A stretch of 64,000 nt of DNA from AP-15 sp963781215 (GTDB taxonomy: Bacteria > Pseudomonadota > Alphaproteobacteria > ATCC43930 > CGMCC-115725). Shown one piece after another: positions 61,959 to 64,000 of this stretch. Every line of letters begins with the position of its first letter. Position 1 is the first letter of the stretch. The translations under genes were made by a program, and so were the position numbers. A model generated the notes under the pieces. The model had not been told where the DNA came from, searched no databases, and saw only the letters and a program-made list of their open reading frames with translations. The DNA lies in NCBI GenBank assembly GCA_963781215.1, contig CAWAFE010000005.1, positions 62,001-126,000 of the forward strand. The letters run 5' to 3'.

Positions 61959-63595
61959 CCGCCGGCGCCATGCAGCCGGCGGCCGAGATAGAGCGGCAGC
62001 GCCATCACCGGGCGCCCGGCATGGAGGACCATCGACGGCGCGATCGGCTCGATTGCATCAAACAGCGCTCCGAATTGTGCGGTGATGCCGGCGAGCGAGC
62101 TGCGCGGGGCGACGATCAGGACATCCTTGCCGGCATAGTCGTCGACCGGCGCAATCAGGCCGTATTGCCGCGGGTCCGGGCCGAGACAGATCACCGGGGC
62201 GCGGCCTTGCAGCGCATAATCGATCTTGCCGGCGTCGAGCCATCGGGTGGCGCCGACGACCAGTCCGGGCCGGCCGAGGAGCCCGCGCCCTTCGAGGTCC
62301 GTCAGCAGCGAGGTCCAATCTACCGCGTCGACATTCGGGTCCCGGCCGGGAGAGAGGCTCGCGATCGCGCCGCCCAGCCAGCCGAACCGCACCTCGGTCG
62401 CGACCGATGCGACGCCTAAGACGACAAAGACCGCCGTTCCCGCGAGCCATAGGCGCACCCAGCGGGGATTCAGGCGCCGGGCGGCGGCCTCGCCGAGCAG
62501 CGGCACCAGCATCAGATAGCCGGGTGCGGTCCAGTGGAACAAGATGTGGCTCCATAGCGAGACCACGGTGAAGAATGCGATCGGCGGCGCCGCGAGGCAG
62601 ACGAGGAGCCACCGCGCCTTGTCGGACGGCCCGCGCCGCAGCGCACCGATGCCGCACCAGACCAAGGGCAGCCAGATCCAGGGGAGCAAAAACACCGCGG
62701 CGCCGGCGGTCATGATCAGAGGGCCGAACGGGGCGAATTTGCCGCCCGCCCGCCCGCCCTGGAACAGGAACGAGACCCAGCCATGCCGGGCGTTCCAGAT
62801 CAGGACGGGCAGAAAGACCGCCGCGGCGACAAGGCCCGCGGCGTAGGGATGCGGACGCCGCAGCCAGAGGCGGCTCGCCGGCTCGGTCAGCAGGAACAGG
62901 AAGGCTCCGACCATGGTCAGCGCCGCGGAATATTTCGACAACAGCGCCAGGCCCGCGCACAGCCCGGCGCCGAGCCACCAGCCCCAAGCCGCTCGGCCTT
63001 TCGCCGGCAGCGCCGCGGTCAGGCATAGGACCGCGCCGAGCAGGGCCGCGAACAGCGGGCCGTCCGGCAATACCCAGGTACCGGCGGTGATCCCGAGCAC
63101 CGGCGCCAGGTTCAGCACCACCGCCGCCCACAACCCGGCCAACGCGCCGAATAGCGCCGCGGTCACGCGGTACATCAGCCATGTTGTCAGCGCGAACAGG
63201 GCGATGAACGGCAGCCGCACGACAATCGCACTCTCGCTGTCGAAGAGGTGCGCCATGCCCCACGCCAGCCACCAGGCGAACGGCGGGTGGTCGAAATAGC
63301 TCAGCTGCAATCGGCGCCCGGCCGCGACCATGTAGCTCTCGTCGACGCCGAGGCCGAGTGCGGAGGCGAACAGAAGCCTGACGAAGAAGGAGACCAGGAT
63401 CAGCAGCGCGACGCCGCCGGCAGGCGTCGAAGCCCCGGCCAATGCCGCCGGCAGGCGCCCGAGATATCCCGGACCCAACTCGGCCGGGCTCGCCATCGGC
63501 GGCTTGACGCCGCCCTTTGCCCCGCCGAGTGCCGAGCGCACCGCGTGCCCGGTCGCTGCGAGGATCTCCATGGCGTGGGCCAACGAGAAGCGCAT
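61937..63595 (-). CDS. GT39-type membrane glycosyltransferase (second copy)
   Basis: The 552-residue GT-C protein is similar in design to the gene it meets end to end: GLGVDESYMVAAGRRLQLSY, FDHPPFAWWLAWGMAHLFDS, LALLSKYSAALTMVGAFLFL and PVLIWNARHGWVSFLFQGGR. It has about ten helices and a periplasmic tail (LVVGATRWLDAGKIDYALQG). The start may be the ATG at 63595 or a GTG at 63628; neither has a strong ribosome site. The two may be old, diverged duplicates that sit tail to tail. Confidence 0.87.
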   Translation of the reverse strand: MRFSLAHAMEILAATGHAVRSALGGAKGGVKPPMASPAELGPGYLGRLPAALAGASTPAGGVALLILVSFFVRLLFASALGLGVDESYMVAAGRRLQLSYFDHPPFAWWLAWGMAHLFDSESAIVVRLPFIALFALTTWLMYRVTAALFGALAGLWAAVVLNLAPVLGITAGTWVLPDGPLFAALLGAVLCLTAALPAKGRAAWGWWLGAGLCAGLALLSKYSAALTMVGAFLFLLTEPASRLWLRRPHPYAAGLVAAAVFLPVLIWNARHGWVSFLFQGGRAGGKFAPFGPLIMTAGAAVFLLPWIWLPLVWCGIGALRRGPSDKARWLLVCLAAPPIAFFTVVSLWSHILFHWTAPGYLMLVPLLGEAAARRLNPRWVRLWLAGTAVFVVLGVASVATEVRFGWLGGAIASLSPGRDPNVDAVDWTSLLTDLEGRGLLGRPGLVVGATRWLDAGKIDYALQGRAPVICLGPDPRQYGLIAPVDDYAGKDVLIVAPRSSLAGITAQFGALFDAIEPIAPSMVLHAGRPVMALPLYLGRRLHGAGGQPRPGG

Positions 63596-63646
63596 TGCCG
63601 GGGGTCGAATTTGCACCCGTCGCGCCACCTGCCAGGGCCGGCCCGC

Positions 63647-64000
63647 CTACACCCAGTCGAACGAGCGAGCCACCGCCTTTTCCCATGATGCCGTGAGCTT
63701 CGCGCGTTGCTCCTGGTCCATGGCGGGCTCCCATCGGCGAGCCTCGGCCCAATGTTGTACGAGATCGTCTGTTCCCTGCCAGTACCCGACCGCGAGACCG
63801 GCGGCGCAGGCGGCGCCCAAGGCGGTGGTCTCGAGCACCCGCGGCCGCACGACCGGAACGTCCAGAATGTCGCTTTGGAACTGGATCAGCAGGTTGTTCA
63901 TGGTCATGCCGCCATCGACGCGCAGCGTGTGAGTGGGGATGCCGGACTCCTGTTCCATCACCTCCACCACATCGCGCGTCTGATATGCGGCCGCCTGTTC
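63647..64000 (-). CDS. glpK: Glycerol kinase, C-terminal part (5' end beyond window)
   Basis: The C-terminal region of a glycerol kinase-type FGGY sugar kinase enters from the right edge. Recognisable parts are YQTRDVVEVMEQESGIP, LRVDGGMTMNNLLIQFQSDI, VPVVRPRVLETTALGAACAA and GLAVGYWQGTDDLVQHW. These are the second FGGY signature and the final helices. The stop is at 63647. It lies on the same strand as, and 18 bp or 51 bp upstream of, the GT39 gene, depending on that gene's start. Confidence 0.95.
   Translation of the reverse strand, partial: EQAAAYQTRDVVEVMEQESGIPTHTLRVDGGMTMNNLLIQFQSDILDVPVVRPRVLETTALGAACAAGLAVGYWQGTDDLVQHWAEARRWEPAMDQEQRAKLTASWEKAVARSFDWV

Overview
The window looks like a stretch of chromosome from a GC-rich soil or environmental alphaproteobacterium. 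The best indicators are a GapR/DUF2312 gene beside a DUF1244 gene, a cysD plus fused cysNC locus, a hopanoid operon of the hpnACDEFG type, and a groESL pair under a CIRCE element. Many catabolic oxygenases, flavin monooxygenases and amidases suggest a versatile heterotroph. A rhodospirillalean-type lineage is plausible, but the sequence alone does not fix the genus. I saw no tRNA, rRNA or CRISPR array.

Layout. 0-1.6 kb: groEL (cut by the window edge and frameshifted) and groES with CIRCE. 1.7-5.6 kb: an HtrA-like protein that has lost its whole catalytic triad, then cysD-cysNC for sulfate activation. 5.8-10.1 kb: an aromatic module (Rieske oxygenase, LigB-type extradiol dioxygenase, divergent sugar-isomerase-like TIM barrel) and an NHL propeller gene. 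10.2-12.6 kb: a catalase-superfamily-like protein and a TPR protein. 12.7-16.6 kb: an acetoin-dehydrogenase-type acoA/acoB/acoC locus with an unknown gene between acoA and acoB. 16.8-19.6 kb: a HupE/UreJ-type membrane protein and a secreted NHL protein.

19.9-22.2 kb is a large TPR membrane protein of lower GC content. 22.2-29.8 kb is a probable catabolic cluster: two divergent amidases, two luciferase-like flavin monooxygenases, an alpha/beta hydrolase and a tiny AtzG/GatC-like protein. 29.9-37.5 kb is a disturbed region with small lipoproteins, a decayed IS630 element, a frameshifted O-methyltransferase, a Spy-like protein, an ECF sigma/anti-sigma pair, and decayed RidA and IPT/TIG genes. 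37.5-42 kb holds pyrF, gapR, a DUF1244 gene, arsR-arsM, and the alpha and beta subunits of a second Rieske oxygenase. 42.4-49.6 kb holds a universal stress protein, GH1 glucosidase, CaiB-type CoA transferase, SMP-30 lactonase, OmpA-like lipoprotein, an AI-2E/PerM-family protein and an unknown gene.

49.6-59.9 kb is one tightly packed minus-strand operon, ccmF-ccmH-ccmI-hpnA-hpnC-hpnD-hpnE-shc-hpnG. It combines cytochrome c maturation with squalene and hopanoid synthesis, but ccmG (dsbE), ccmE and hpnB are absent. 60-64 kb has an AbrB-like regulator, two convergent GT39-type glycosyltransferases that overlap at their 3' ends, and the C-terminal part of glycerol kinase.

A striking general feature is the number of genes broken by single-base indels. 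They cluster between about 18 and 37.5 kb, plus groEL; none was seen from 37.5 to 64 kb. They may be true decay, assembly errors, or a mixture.
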